Shown: positions 26,418 to 34,403, numbered from the stretch's first letter. The stretch: DNA of 64,000 nt from Demequina maris (GCF_000971155.1 NZ_BBLX01000002.1:186001-250000); one strand, 5' to 3'. Numbers and translations: made by a program. The notes: a model not told the origin generated them from the letters alone.

Positions 26418-27368
26418 TCAGCGCTGACCCAGTGCCAGGGCGGCGGGCGGGTTGTGCGAGAGGTCCACGGGGATGCCGTGGAGATCCGCGCGGGAGGGGA
26501 CGCGGCTGCCGGGGAGGGTGACGGCCGCGGCGCCCCAGGCGACGCCCTCGGCGAGGGCGTCGGAGGCGGGGAGCGAGCGGGACAGCCCGTGCAGGAGTCC
26601 CGCGAGCATGCAGTCGCCGGCCCCGACGGTGGAGACGGCGGCGGTGATGGTGGCGCGTGCGTGCAGCGCCTCGTCGGCGGTGACGAGCAGGGCTCCGTCG
26701 CCGCCGAGGCTCACGGCGACGGTCGGGATGCCGCCCGCGACCAGCTCGGTCGCGGCGGCACGCACGTCGCCCAGGGTGGGGAGGTCGTGGCCGACGAGCT
26801 CGGCGAGCTCCTCGTGGTTGGGCTTGATGAGGTCGGGGGAGGCGGCGACGGCGGCGGCGAGCGGGGCGCCGGAGCTGTCGATCGCGACGCGCGCGCCGGC
26901 GGCCCGGGCGCGTGCCACGAGCTGCGCGTAGAGGTCCTCGGGGGCGCCCGGGGGGAGGCTGCCGCAGCCGACGACCCACGAGGCGTCGGCGGCGCTCGCG
27001 GTCGTCGTGGCGAGCAGGGCCTCGACCTCGTCGGCGGTCAGCGTGGGGCCGGGCTCGTTGAGCTTGGTGGTGGTGCCGTCCGGCTCGAGCACGGAGATGT
27101 TCATCCGCGCGGCGCCGGCGATCGGGACCGAGCGGCGCGCCACGCCGGCCGCGTCGAGCAGCTCCTCGAGCAGGCGTCCCTCGGGGCCGCCGACGGGGAG
27201 GACCGCGACGGCGTCGCCGCCCTGCGCGGTCAGCGCGCGGGCGACGTTGACGCCCTTGCCGCCGGCGTCGACGCGCACGTCCGAGGCGCGGTGCACCTCG
27301 CCGCGCAGGAGCGCGTCGACGGTGATGGCGCGGTCGACGCTCGGGTTGGGGGTCAGCGTGACGATCAT
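26418..27368 (-). CDS. fruK: 1-Phosphofructokinase
   Basis: A 316-residue PfkB-family kinase that phosphorylates fructose-1-phosphate to fructose-1,6-bisphosphate. Features are MIVTLTPNPSVDRAI at the start, the substrate loop VDAGGKGVNVARALTAQGG, KPNHEELAELVG, and the ATP/anion-hole signature STVGAGDCMLAG with the catalytic Asp. It overlaps the fruR stop by 4 bases and fruA starts 20 bases downstream, giving the standard fruR-fruK-fruA order followed by ptsH and ptsI. Confidence 0.95.
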   Translation of the reverse strand: MIVTLTPNPSVDRAITVDALLRGEVHRASDVRVDAGGKGVNVARALTAQGGDAVAVLPVGGPEGRLLEELLDAAGVARRSVPIAGAARMNISVLEPDGTTTKLNEPGPTLTADEVEALLATTTASAADASWVVGCGSLPPGAPEDLYAQLVARARAAGARVAIDSSGAPLAAAVAASPDLIKPNHEELAELVGHDLPTLGDVRAAATELVAGGIPTVAVSLGGDGALLVTADEALHARATITAAVSTVGAGDCMLAGLLHGLSRSLPASDALAEGVAWGAAAVTLPGSRVPSRADLHGIPVDLSHNPPAALALGQR

Positions 27369-28126
27369 GCGGTCACCACCTCGGGTCCGGCGGCGCGCAG
27401 CTCCTCGGCCACGTCGTCCGCGAGGTCGACGTCGGTCACCACCAGGTCGACCTCCTCGAGGTCGGCGAAGCGGTGCAGGTGGTCGTCGCCGGCCTTGGAC
27501 GAGTCCGTGGCGACCACGACGCGGCGCGCGGCGTTCACCATCGCGCGCTTGGCCTCCGCCTCCGCCTGGTCGGGCGTGGTGAGGCCGCGGGTGGCGGAGA
27601 TGCCGTTGGTGCCGATCACGGCGACGTCGACGACGACGCCGGCGAGCGCCGCCGCCGCCCACTCGCCGACGGCCGCGGCGGTGACGCCGCGGACCCGGCC
27701 GCCCAGCACGTAGAGGGTGATGCCCGGGCGTCCCGCGAGCGACGCGGCGGCCGGGATCGAGTTGGTGATGACGGTGAGGTCGATGTCGACCGGGAGCATC
27801 TCGACGAGCGCCTGGGTGGTCGAGCCGGCGTCGAGCAGCACGGTGCCGCCGGCCGGGATCTCCTCGAGGACCCGGGTGGCGATGCGGCGCTTGACGTCCA
27901 TGCGGGTCGCGGAGCGCGAGGCGAGGGTGGGCTCGGCCTCGAGGCGCTCGACGGGGATCGCGCCGCCGTGGACCCGGCGCAGGGAGCCGCGCTGCTCGAG
28001 CGCGGTGAGGTCGCGGCGGATGGTCTCGGGGGTGACCGCCAGGGCCTCGGCGAGCGAGGCGACCTCGACACGGCCCGCGGTGCGCGCCTCCGCCAGGATG
28101 CGCTGCTGACGCTCCGTCGCGTACAT
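27365..28126 (-). CDS. fruR: DeoR family regulator of the fructose operon
   Basis: A 253-residue DeoR-type repressor. The helix-turn-helix is at residues 1-55 (MYATERQQRILAEA, VASLAEALAVTPETIRRDL), followed by RRVHGGA. The sugar-phosphate sensor domain contains VLLDAGSTTQALVEML, VITNSIPAAASLAG and the late GTNGISATRGLTT and ATDSSKAGDD motifs. It is first in the operon and coupled to fruK, so fructose-1-phosphate is the probable inducer. The repeated ACAGAA elements just upstream are the likely operator. Confidence 0.92.
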   Translation of the reverse strand: MYATERQQRILAEARTAGRVEVASLAEALAVTPETIRRDLTALEQRGSLRRVHGGAIPVERLEAEPTLASRSATRMDVKRRIATRVLEEIPAGGTVLLDAGSTTQALVEMLPVDIDLTVITNSIPAAASLAGRPGITLYVLGGRVRGVTAAAVGEWAAAALAGVVVDVAVIGTNGISATRGLTTPDQAEAEAKRAMVNAARRVVVATDSSKAGDDHLHRFADLEEVDLVVTDVDLADDVAEELRAAGPEVVTA

Positions 28127-28172
28127 GTGACTCCCTTGTCTGGGTCCGGTGGCCGGATTCCCACATCAAAAC

Positions 28173-28208
28173 ACAGAACCAAAAACAAAGCAACAGAAAA
28201 CAACAGAA
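28173..28208 (-). promoter_or_regulatory. Repeated operator elements upstream of fruR
   Basis: Three copies of TTCTGT on the minus strand (ACAGAA at 28173-28178, 28193-28198 and 28203-28208) lie in an A-rich tract of about 50 bases that stands out from the surrounding GC-rich DNA. The centres are 20 and 10 bases apart, about two turns and one turn of the helix. This fits a multi-site DeoR-family operator. A copy of the dispersed motif follows at 28219. Confidence 0.6.
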
Positions 28209-28329
28209 CCGGACTCGCGCATCGTCCCCCCGACCGGCCCGCGGGGCCGGCCGGGGGCGGGTGCAACACGGGGCGAGCCTGGGACGTTGGGTGAGCGACC
28301 CCTCTGGTCGGCGCCGCCCGGGCCCCGTC

Positions 28330-28335
28330 TAGACT
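28330..28335 (+). promoter_or_regulatory. Candidate -10 element for the BI-1 family gene
   Basis: TAGACT lies 28 bases before the GTG start, with AAGGAGG in the leader. It is a conventional leadered promoter. Confidence 0.45.
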
Positions 28336-28362
28336 GGAGCGGTCGCCCACCAAGGAGGAAAC

Positions 28363-29199
28363 GTGGCAAGTCCGGTGTTCAGCAACGCCAAGGAGTTCAA
28401 GGCCGACCCCCTGCTCGCGCAGCCGACGGCAGCCGACCTCGAGCGCCAGTACCAGGCGCCGGCCGGCACCCCGGGCTACGTGGTCGAGGAGCGGATGTCC
28501 TACTCGGGCGTCATCAGCAAGACCACGATCCTGGGCCTCATCACCATCGCCACCGGCGCGGTCGGCTACGTCGTCGCCGGCCAGTCCGCCATCGCCTACA
28601 TGATGGCGCTCGGCGCGGGCCTCGTCGCCTTCGTGCTCGCGATGGTCGCGACCTTCCAGCGCAAGGGTGCGAACCCGGTCGTCGTGGGCCTCTACGGCGT
28701 CGCCGAGGGCTTCTTCCTCGGCGCCATCACGGTCGGCATCGAGCAGAGCTTCGACGTCCCCGGCGCCGGCCTCCAGGCCCTGGTCGCCACGGCGATCACG
28801 TTCCTCGTGTGCCTCGCGCTGTTCCGCTCGGGCAAGGTCCGCTACACGAGCAAGCTGCGCAAGATCTTCATGGTCGGCGCGGTGTCGTACCTGGTCTTCG
28901 GCCTGGTCAACATCGGCTACGTGATCTTCAGCGACAACGCTCAGGGCTTCGGCCTCTACAGCAACGAGATCACCATCGGCAGCTTCACGTTCCCGCTGGG
29001 CCTCGCGATCGGCGCGATCGCGATCCTGCTCGCCTGCATCTCGCTGATCGGCGACTTCGACTTCATCGAGAACGGCGTCAAGAGCGGCCAGCCCAAGGCC
29101 CTCGAGTGGACCGCGGCCTTCGGCCTCATCGTGACGCTCGTGTGGCTCTACATCGAGTTCCTGCGGATCATCGCGATCTTCGCCTCGAGCCGCGACTAG
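28363..29199 (+). CDS. Bax inhibitor-1/YccA family membrane protein
   Basis: A 278-residue membrane protein of the BI-1 (TMBIM) family, with about seven spans after a 50-residue soluble N-terminus. Examples of the spans are TTILGLITIATGAVGYVVAG, AYMMALGAGLVAFVLAMVA and LALFRSGKVRYTSKLRKIFMVGAVSYLVF. The family motif GLYGVAEGFFLGAI is kept. Homologues act as calcium/proton leak channels, and the bacterial role is unclear. The GTG start at 28363 follows AAGGAGG closely. A clean terminator follows. Confidence 0.93.
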   Translation: MASPVFSNAKEFKADPLLAQPTAADLERQYQAPAGTPGYVVEERMSYSGVISKTTILGLITIATGAVGYVVAGQSAIAYMMALGAGLVAFVLAMVATFQRKGANPVVVGLYGVAEGFFLGAITVGIEQSFDVPGAGLQALVATAITFLVCLALFRSGKVRYTSKLRKIFMVGAVSYLVFGLVNIGYVIFSDNAQGFGLYSNEITIGSFTFPLGLAIGAIAILLACISLIGDFDFIENGVKSGQPKALEWTAAFGLIVTLVWLYIEFLRIIAIFASSRD

Positions 29200-29207
29200 C
29201 GCACAGC

Positions 29208-29239
29208 ACGAAGGCCCCCTCCTCGGAGGGGGCCTTCGT
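29208..29239 (+). terminator. Terminator after the BI-1 family gene
   Basis: Perfect inverted repeat ACGAAGGCCCCCTCC paired with GGAGGGGGCCTTCGT around a very short centre, 9 bases after the stop codon. A strong, compact stem. Confidence 0.75.
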
Positions 29240-29276
29240 CATGTCCGGGGTCGCGCTACGCCGCCGGTCGCGCACG

Positions 29277-29353
29277 CAACCGGCGTACGTGCGCAGTCAC
29301 ACCTTGCCGGACCAGGCACGATGCGGTCCGAGCCGCGCGTGATACGCCGGTTG
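29277..29353. repeat. 11-base inverted repeat downstream of msrA
   Basis: CAACCGGCGTA (29277-29287) and TACGCCGGTTG (29343-29353) form a perfect inverted repeat 55 bases apart in the 139-base gap between the BI-1 terminator and the msrA stop. It may help end msrA transcription or be a decayed element. There is no gene here. Confidence 0.4.
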
Positions 29354-29378
29354 GCGACACGGGCGAGCGGCGGGACCG

Positions 29379-30023
29379 CTACGCGTAGCTGACCTGGCAG
29401 AAGCCGTGGTTGCAGTAGCCGCCGGGGTTCTTGTGCAGGTAGCCCTGGTGGTAGTCCTCGGCGTAGTAGAACGTGCCGTCGCCGGCGTCCGCCGCGCGCG
29501 CGACCTGCGTGGTGATCGCGCCGAAGCCCTGCTCGGTGAGCCGCTCCTGGTAGCGCGCGACCGAGGCCTGCGCGGCCTCGAGCTGCGCGTCCGTGGTCGC
29601 GAAGATCGCGCTGCGGTACTGCGTGCCGATGTCGCCGCCCTGGCGGTTCGCCGTGGTGGGGTCGTGGTTCTCCCAGAACGCCGCGAGCAGCTCCTCCACG
29701 GACACCTGCGCGGGGTCGAACACCACCTGCACGGTCTCCGTGTGGCCCGTGAGCGACGTGCACGTCTCCTGGTAGTTCGGGTTGCGCGTCCAGCCGCCCA
29801 TGTAGCCGACGGCGGTCGAGTACACGCCGGGCATCTGCCAGAAGATGCGCTCCGCGCCCCAGAAGCAGCCCATCGCCACGTACAGCACCTCGTGGCCCTC
29901 GGGCCACGGGCCCTTGAGGGGCGTGCCGAGCACCACGTGCCGGTCCGCGATCTGCATCTCCGCGTCGCGCCCCGTCAGCGCCTCGTCCCGCGTGATCATG
30001 GTCGTCTTGTCGAGTCCGAGCAT
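29379..30023 (-). CDS. msrA: Peptide-methionine (S)-S-oxide reductase MsrA
   Basis: A 214-residue MsrA that reduces S-methionine sulfoxide in proteins. The active site is in VAMGCFWGAERIFW (GCFWG), followed by YSTAVGYMGGWTRNPNYQETCT, GHTETVQVVFDP, QGGDIGTQYRSAIF and AEDYHQGYLHKNPGGYC. The C-terminal CNHGFC pair provides the resolving cysteines. The ATG at 30023 is preferred over the adjacent GTG because AGGGAG lies 5 bases upstream. The N-terminus is about 45 residues longer than the minimal domain, as in E. coli-type MsrA. Confidence 0.97.
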   Translation of the reverse strand: MLGLDKTTMITRDEALTGRDAEMQIADRHVVLGTPLKGPWPEGHEVLYVAMGCFWGAERIFWQMPGVYSTAVGYMGGWTRNPNYQETCTSLTGHTETVQVVFDPAQVSVEELLAAFWENHDPTTANRQGGDIGTQYRSAIFATTDAQLEAAQASVARYQERLTEQGFGAITTQVARAADAGDGTFYYAEDYHQGYLHKNPGGYCNHGFCQVSYA

Positions 30024-30147
30024 CACCGCTCCCTTCCCCGTTGGCCAACGTGCCCCGCCCCGGTTCTGTTCCGGCCGGGACGACCCGCCATCGTAGACCG
30101 CGCGGCCGCCTCCCGGGACCGGACGATGCGCGCGCTAGGCTCGCGTC

Positions 30148-31386
30148 ATGCCTCCTTCGGCGCCTGAGGGCACCTCCGAGCACGACGTTCCCACGGACGT
30201 CGTCGCCGAGAACGTGCCCGTGTGGCTGCGGGTGTCGGCCGCGTGGTCGTGGCGGCTCATCGTGGTCGGCATCGTCATCTACGTCTTCTTCACGGGCTTC
30301 ACCACGCTCGCCTCGGTGGTGCTGCCGATCATCATCGCGCTGCTCATCGCCGCGCCGCTCGAGCAGCTCGTCGGCAGGCTCGAGAAGTGGGGCGTGCCGC
30401 GCACCGCGGGCGCCGCGCTCGCGATCCTCGCGCTCGTCACCGTGGTGCTCGGCCTGTCCTTCGCCGCGGGGTCCTCCATCGTCGCGGGCTTCGACGACCT
30501 GCAGCAGGCCGCGGTCAAGGGCTTCAACCAGTTCCTCGACTGGCTGGTCGACGGGCCCATCCACCTGTCGCGCGCGCAGATCGACGACGGCCTCAACAAC
30601 GTCACCAAGACCGTGCAGGACAACGCATGGGGCGTCGCCACGGGCGCGTTCTCGGTCACCGGCGCCATCGGCTCGCTGTTCGCCGGCTCGATCGTCGCGC
30701 TGTTCTCGCTGTTCTTCTTCATGAAGGACGGCCGCAAGCTGTGGCTGTGGCTGGTCAACCTCCAGCCCACGCGTCGCGGCGAGCGCATGGACCGCGCGGG
30801 CATGAGCGCGTGGCTCACGCTCAGGCGCTACACCGAGACGAGCGTCTTCGTCGCGTTCATCGACGCGGTCGGCATCGGCCTGGGTGCCTGGATCCTGGGG
30901 CTGCCGCTCGCGCTGCCCATCGCGATCTTCGTGTTCCTGCTGTCGTTCATCCCGCTCTTCGGCGCGACCATCTCGGGCGCGATCGCCGTCGCCGTGGCGC
31001 TCGTCGACGGCGGCGCGACCAAGGCGCTCATCATGCTCGCGATCGTGCTCGCGGTGCAGCAGATCGAGGGCAACGTCCTCTACCCGTGGCTGTTCGGCAA
31101 GGCGGCGTCGCTGCACCCGCTGGTGATCCTGCTGTCGGTGGCCACCGGCACGCTGCTCCTGGGTCTCGTGGGCGCGGTCATCGCGGTCCCGATCGTGTCG
31201 TTCTTCTATGCCTTCGCGCGCTCGCTGCACAGCCAGCTGAGCGAGGAGGAGCCGCCCGACACGGGGCAGATCCTCACCGAGCATCCACGCGAGGCGATCA
31301 AGACGCTGATGGCCAAGACCGGCGAGATCCGCATCCGCCGCCGCCCGCACGACGACGACCACACCGACGAGCACCCCTCGGCCTAG
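30148..31386 (+). CDS. AI-2E family transporter
   Basis: A 412-residue membrane protein of the AI-2E (YdiK/PerM/TqsA) family with about eight spans. Examples are LIVVGIVIYVFFTGFTTLA, ASVVLPIIIALLIAAPL and the paired hydrophobic hairpin GAIGSLFAGSIVALFSLFFFMKDG. The family loop YTETSVFVAFIDAVGIGLG is followed by LSFIPLFGATISG. The C-terminal 60 residues are charged and cytoplasmic. Members export varied small molecules or act as sodium/proton antiporters, and the substrate here is unknown. TAGGCT ends 6 bases before the ATG, a leaderless pattern. Confidence 0.92.
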   Translation: MPPSAPEGTSEHDVPTDVVAENVPVWLRVSAAWSWRLIVVGIVIYVFFTGFTTLASVVLPIIIALLIAAPLEQLVGRLEKWGVPRTAGAALAILALVTVVLGLSFAAGSSIVAGFDDLQQAAVKGFNQFLDWLVDGPIHLSRAQIDDGLNNVTKTVQDNAWGVATGAFSVTGAIGSLFAGSIVALFSLFFFMKDGRKLWLWLVNLQPTRRGERMDRAGMSAWLTLRRYTETSVFVAFIDAVGIGLGAWILGLPLALPIAIFVFLLSFIPLFGATISGAIAVAVALVDGGATKALIMLAIVLAVQQIEGNVLYPWLFGKAASLHPLVILLSVATGTLLLGLVGAVIAVPIVSFFYAFARSLHSQLSEEEPPDTGQILTEHPREAIKTLMAKTGEIRIRRRPHDDDHTDEHPSA

Positions 31387-31396
31387 ACTCCTTGGC

Positions 31397-32554
31397 GTGC
31401 AGTGCGCCTACTACGACTCGGACACGTGCCGGTCGTGCACCCTCATCCCGGTGCCGCACGCCACCCAGGTCGCGCGCAAGCAGGCCGAGCTCGAGGGGCT
31501 GATCCGCGACGCGATCGGCGACCGCGCCGACGGGATCGCGTGGGAGCCCGCGCTGCTGAGCACCGAGCAGGGCTTCCGCACCAAGGCGAAGATGGTCGTC
31601 GGCGGCACGATGGACGAGCCCACCATCGGCATCCTCGACGCCCAGGGCCGCGGCGTCGACCTGCGCGAGTGCCCGCTCTACCCCGAGCCGCTCTCCGCAT
31701 CGTTCCCCGTGCTCGCCCGCTTCGTGCACGTCGCGCGGCTCGAGCCGTACGACGTGCCCGCCCGCAGCGGCGAGCTCAAGCACGTCATCGTGACGCTCGC
31801 GCCGAACGGCGAGCTCATGGCGCGCCTCGTGATGCGCTCCACCGAGGCGCTCGCGCGCATCCGCAAGCACCTGCCGTGGCTGCTCGAGGAGCTGCCGGGA
31901 CTCGCGGTCCTCACCGTCAACGTGCTCCCCGAGCACAAGGCCGTGCTCGAGGGCGAGCGCGAGATCGTGCTGACGGAGCGCGAGTCGCTCGCGATGGGGA
32001 TGGGCGACGTGGTCCTCCACCTGCGCCCGCAGAGCTTCTTCCAGACCAACACCGCGATCGCCCGCGAGCTGTACGTGCAGGTGGCCGGATGGGTGGACGA
32101 TGCGGCGCCCGCCACGGTCTGGGACCTCTACTGCGGCGTGGGCGGCTTCGCGCTGCACTGCATCGCGCCCGGCCGTGCGGTCGTCGGCGTGGAGTCGAGC
32201 GAGCAGGCCGTCGAGAGCGCCCGGACCAGCGCCGAGGAGCTCGCGCGCGCCGGACGGCCCGGAGCCGACGAGGCGATCTTCGTCGCCGCGGACGCGACGG
32301 TGTGGGCGCGCGAGCAGGAGCTCGTGCCCGACGCCGTGATCGTGAACCCGCCGCGGCGGGGGATCGGCCCGGAGCTGGCCGGCTGGCTCGAGGAGTCGGG
32401 AGTGGGAACCGTCGTCTACTCGAGCTGCAACGCGGTGACGCTCGCGCGCGACCTCGAAGCGATGCCGTCGCTCACGCCCGTGCGCGGGCGGCTGCTCGAC
32501 ATGTTCCCGCACACCGCCCACTATGAGGCGGTCGTGCTGCTCGAGCGGGCCTAG
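31397..32554 (+). CDS. rlmC: 23S rRNA (uracil747-C5)-methyltransferase RlmC
   Basis: A 385-residue RlmC/RumB-type m5U methyltransferase. The N-terminus has the Fe-S cysteine cluster C3, C11 and C14 (MQCAYYDSDTCRSCTLI) with the fourth ligand in RECPLYPE. The methylase half shows QSFFQTN, the SAM-binding DLYCGVGGFALHC, AVIVNPPRRGIGPE and the catalytic cysteine in YSSCNAVTLARDL. TAGACT ends 7 bases before the GTG. The stop shares the tetranucleotide CTAG with the stop of greA on the other strand. Confidence 0.95.
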   Translation: MQCAYYDSDTCRSCTLIPVPHATQVARKQAELEGLIRDAIGDRADGIAWEPALLSTEQGFRTKAKMVVGGTMDEPTIGILDAQGRGVDLRECPLYPEPLSASFPVLARFVHVARLEPYDVPARSGELKHVIVTLAPNGELMARLVMRSTEALARIRKHLPWLLEELPGLAVLTVNVLPEHKAVLEGEREIVLTERESLAMGMGDVVLHLRPQSFFQTNTAIARELYVQVAGWVDDAAPATVWDLYCGVGGFALHCIAPGRAVVGVESSEQAVESARTSAEELARAGRPGADEAIFVAADATVWAREQELVPDAVIVNPPRRGIGPELAGWLEESGVGTVVYSSCNAVTLARDLEAMPSLTPVRGRLLDMFPHTAHYEAVVLLERA

Positions 32555-33033
32555 CCGCCGAAGGGCTCCGCGTGGAGCACCTTGACGGTGATCTCCTTGC
32601 CGTTGGGCGCGACGTACGAGGTCTCGTCGCCGGCCGTGCGGCCGATCAGCGCGGCGCCGAGCGGCGACTGCGCGCTGAACACGTCGAGGTCGGTGCCCTC
32701 GGCGATCTCGCGGGAGCCCACGAGGAACTTCATCTCGCGGCCCATGACCTCCGCGGTGACGACGGTGCCGTCGTCGATGGTGCCGGAGAACTCGATCTCG
32801 CCGACGTGCGCGTTCGCGAGCTTGTGGCGCAGCTCCTCGATGCGGGCCTCCATCTTGGCCTGCTCGTCGCGGGCCGCGTGGTAGCCGCCGTTCTCCTTGA
32901 GGTCGCCCTCCTGGCGGCGCTCGTCGATCTCCTTGACGATCTCGGCGCGCTTGACGTTGACGAGCTCGTCGTACTCCGCCTGCAGGCGGTCGTACGCCTC
33001 CTGGGTCAGCCAGGTCCCGGTGGTCTCGGTCAC
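32551..33033 (-). CDS. greA: Transcription elongation factor GreA
   Basis: A 160-residue GreA. The N-terminal coiled-coil hairpin that enters the RNA polymerase secondary channel is present, with the acidic tip in EGDLKENGGYHAARDEQ (about 43-58). The C-terminal FKBP-like domain runs through VGSREIAEGTDLDVFSAQSPLGAALIG to the end. It rescues backtracked polymerase by stimulating RNA cleavage. The GTG at 33033 is selected by a GAGGAGG site 8 bases upstream. A TATCGT at 33067-33072 is a plausible -10. Confidence 0.97.
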   Translation of the reverse strand: MTETTGTWLTQEAYDRLQAEYDELVNVKRAEIVKEIDERRQEGDLKENGGYHAARDEQAKMEARIEELRHKLANAHVGEIEFSGTIDDGTVVTAEVMGREMKFLVGSREIAEGTDLDVFSAQSPLGAALIGRTAGDETSYVAPNGKEITVKVLHAEPFGG

Positions 33034-33118
33034 GTTGGTTGCCTCCTCGTATGACAAGGTGAGCCACGATACCAAGGGCCCTGCGACGGGCCCAAGTCGC
33101 ATGGACCGCGTCACACCG

Positions 33119-33517
33119 TCACTCGACCGGCACGCAGTACTGCACCTGCGCGGTCGTGGCCTCCTCGGTGGTGACGATCGCGGTCGTGAGCCGCTGCTGC
33201 GCGCCGTCCGCGTAGGACACGCGCTGGGTCGCGACGCCCACCTCGGTGAAGCGGGGGTTGAGCGCGCGCACCGCGCAGTCCACGTCGACCTCGTCGTAGA
33301 GGTAGACGTCGTAGGTCACGGTCACCTCGGTGGGCGAGGCGACGGAGAAGCCCACGTCCTTCCACCGCACCGGCTCGTGGGCCGCGACGAGCGCGTACCA
33401 GGCGACCGCGCCGATCAGCGCGGCGAGCCCCGCGGCGACCAGGATCCACTGGCGCGGGCTCAGGCGCGGCAGCGCTCCGGACGCGTGCTCGTCCTGCTCG
33501 GACTCGGGGGTGCTCAT
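33119..33517 (-). CDS. DUF4307 family membrane-anchored protein
   Basis: A 132-residue protein with one membrane span near residues 25-46 (WILVAAGLAALIGAVAWYALVAA) and an external beta-rich domain typical of DUF4307 (RWKDVGFSVASPTEVTVTYDVYL, DCAVRALNPRFTEVGVA, ending VQYCVPVE). Two cysteines in the outer domain may form a disulfide. It lies beside greA as in M. tuberculosis (Rv1081c-Rv1080c). The function is unknown. Confidence 0.85.
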   Translation of the reverse strand: MSTPESEQDEHASGALPRLSPRQWILVAAGLAALIGAVAWYALVAAHEPVRWKDVGFSVASPTEVTVTYDVYLYDEVDVDCAVRALNPRFTEVGVATQRVSYADGAQQRLTTAIVTTEEATTAQVQYCVPVE

Positions 33518-33551
33518 GATGAGGCAGGATAGACCGGTCAGAGAGGTGGAC

Positions 33552-33812
33552 ATGGCTTCAGACTTCACCGGCGGCCCGGGCTTCCTCGCCTTCGTCGTCA
33601 CCTTCGGGCTCGTCGTCGCCGGCGTGCTCCTGTTCCTGTCGCTGAGCAAGCACCTGCGCAAGGTGCGTGCCCAGGCCGCGCGCGAGGCGGCCGAGCGCGA
33701 GCAGGGCGCCGCCGCATCGTCCCCGGATACCCCGGACGATGCGGGGTCAGGCGACGGCGAAGGCCGCGATGGAGGCGGCGATGAAGTGACAGGTGAACCC
33801 GGCGATCGTTAG
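33552..33812 (+). CDS. Small single-span membrane protein (Rv1083-like position)
   Basis: An 86-residue protein with one membrane span at about residues 11-31 (FLAFVVTFGLVVAGVLLFLSL), a basic stretch (KHLRKVRAQAAREAAERE) and an acidic, Gly-rich tail. GAGAGGTGG precedes the ATG. In M. tuberculosis the equivalent small gene follows mca, which is absent here. Its last 66 bases overlap the 3' end of trhA on the other strand. The tail contains two facing copies of the dispersed motif, encoding AASS and PDDA. The function is unknown. Confidence 0.7.
   Translation: MASDFTGGPGFLAFVVTFGLVVAGVLLFLSLSKHLRKVRAQAAREAAEREQGAAASSPDTPDDAGSGDGEGRDGGGDEVTGEPGDR
33712..33744. repeat. Hairpin made of two facing GGACGATGC motif copies
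   Basis: CCGCATCGTCC (33712-33722) and GGACGATGCGG (33734-33744) form a perfect 11-base inverted repeat with an 11-base loop. The second arm ends 2 bases before the trhA stop codon on the minus strand, so it is placed as a trhA terminator, yet it lies inside the coding sequence of the opposing small membrane protein. Paired, inverted uptake sequences serving as terminators are well known in Neisseria and Haemophilus. Confidence 0.7.
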
Positions 33813-34403
33813 CGCGTGGAAGATCTCGTGGAACCCGAAGTACTTCTGGGATCCACGGGGCCACTTCGTGCCGTAGATGATCGCGCCCACGGTGTAGCAG
33901 AGGCCGCCGACGATCACGAGCGTGACGACGGCCGCGCCGCCCGCCTCGTAGAACGGGCCGATGAAGCCGATCGCGACCCATCCCAGGGCGACGTAGATCG
34001 GCACGTACATCCACCGCGGCGCGCCCAGCCAGATCACGCGGAACAGCAGGCCCAGCAGCGCGCCGCCCCACACGACGGCGAGCACCCACACGCTGGTGGG
34101 CGGCTCGAGCAGCAGCACCGTGAGCGGCGTGTACGTCCCCGCGATGATGAGGAAGATGTTCGCGTGATCCATGCGGCGCAGCACACCCCGGGTCGTGTCG
34201 GACCAGTCGCCGCGGTGGTAGACCGCCGACGTCCCGAACAGCATCACCGCCGTGAGCGTGAAGATCGCGAACGAGATGCGTCCGGCGAGCGTGGGGGCGA
34301 TGGCGGTGAGGATGAGCCCGGCGACCAGGGCGAGCGGGGCGGCGCCCAGGTGGAGCCATCCGCGCAGGAGCGGCTTACCAGGCACGGGGAGGTTCTCAGC
34401 CAT
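33747..34403 (-). CDS. trhA: Hemolysin III family protein (TrhA/PAQR-like)
   Basis: A 218-residue seven-span membrane protein of the hemolysin III/PAQR family. The metal-binding and family motifs are present: MLFGTSAVYHRGDWSD (first His), RRMDHANIFLIIAGTYTPL, YTVGAIIYGTKWP and the final FHEIFHALTIAGFTCHF. Homologues influence membrane energetics and fluidity in E. coli. In M. tuberculosis Rv1085c neighbours the prenyltransferase Rv1086, as here. The ATG at 34403 directly follows a palindrome containing TATCGT at -10-like spacing, so the mRNA is likely leaderless and tightly controlled. Confidence 0.93.
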   Translation of the reverse strand: MAENLPVPGKPLLRGWLHLGAAPLALVAGLILTAIAPTLAGRISFAIFTLTAVMLFGTSAVYHRGDWSDTTRGVLRRMDHANIFLIIAGTYTPLTVLLLEPPTSVWVLAVVWGGALLGLLFRVIWLGAPRWMYVPIYVALGWVAIGFIGPFYEAGGAAVVTLVIVGGLCYTVGAIIYGTKWPRGSQKYFGFHEIFHALTIAGFTCHFIAASIAAFAVA

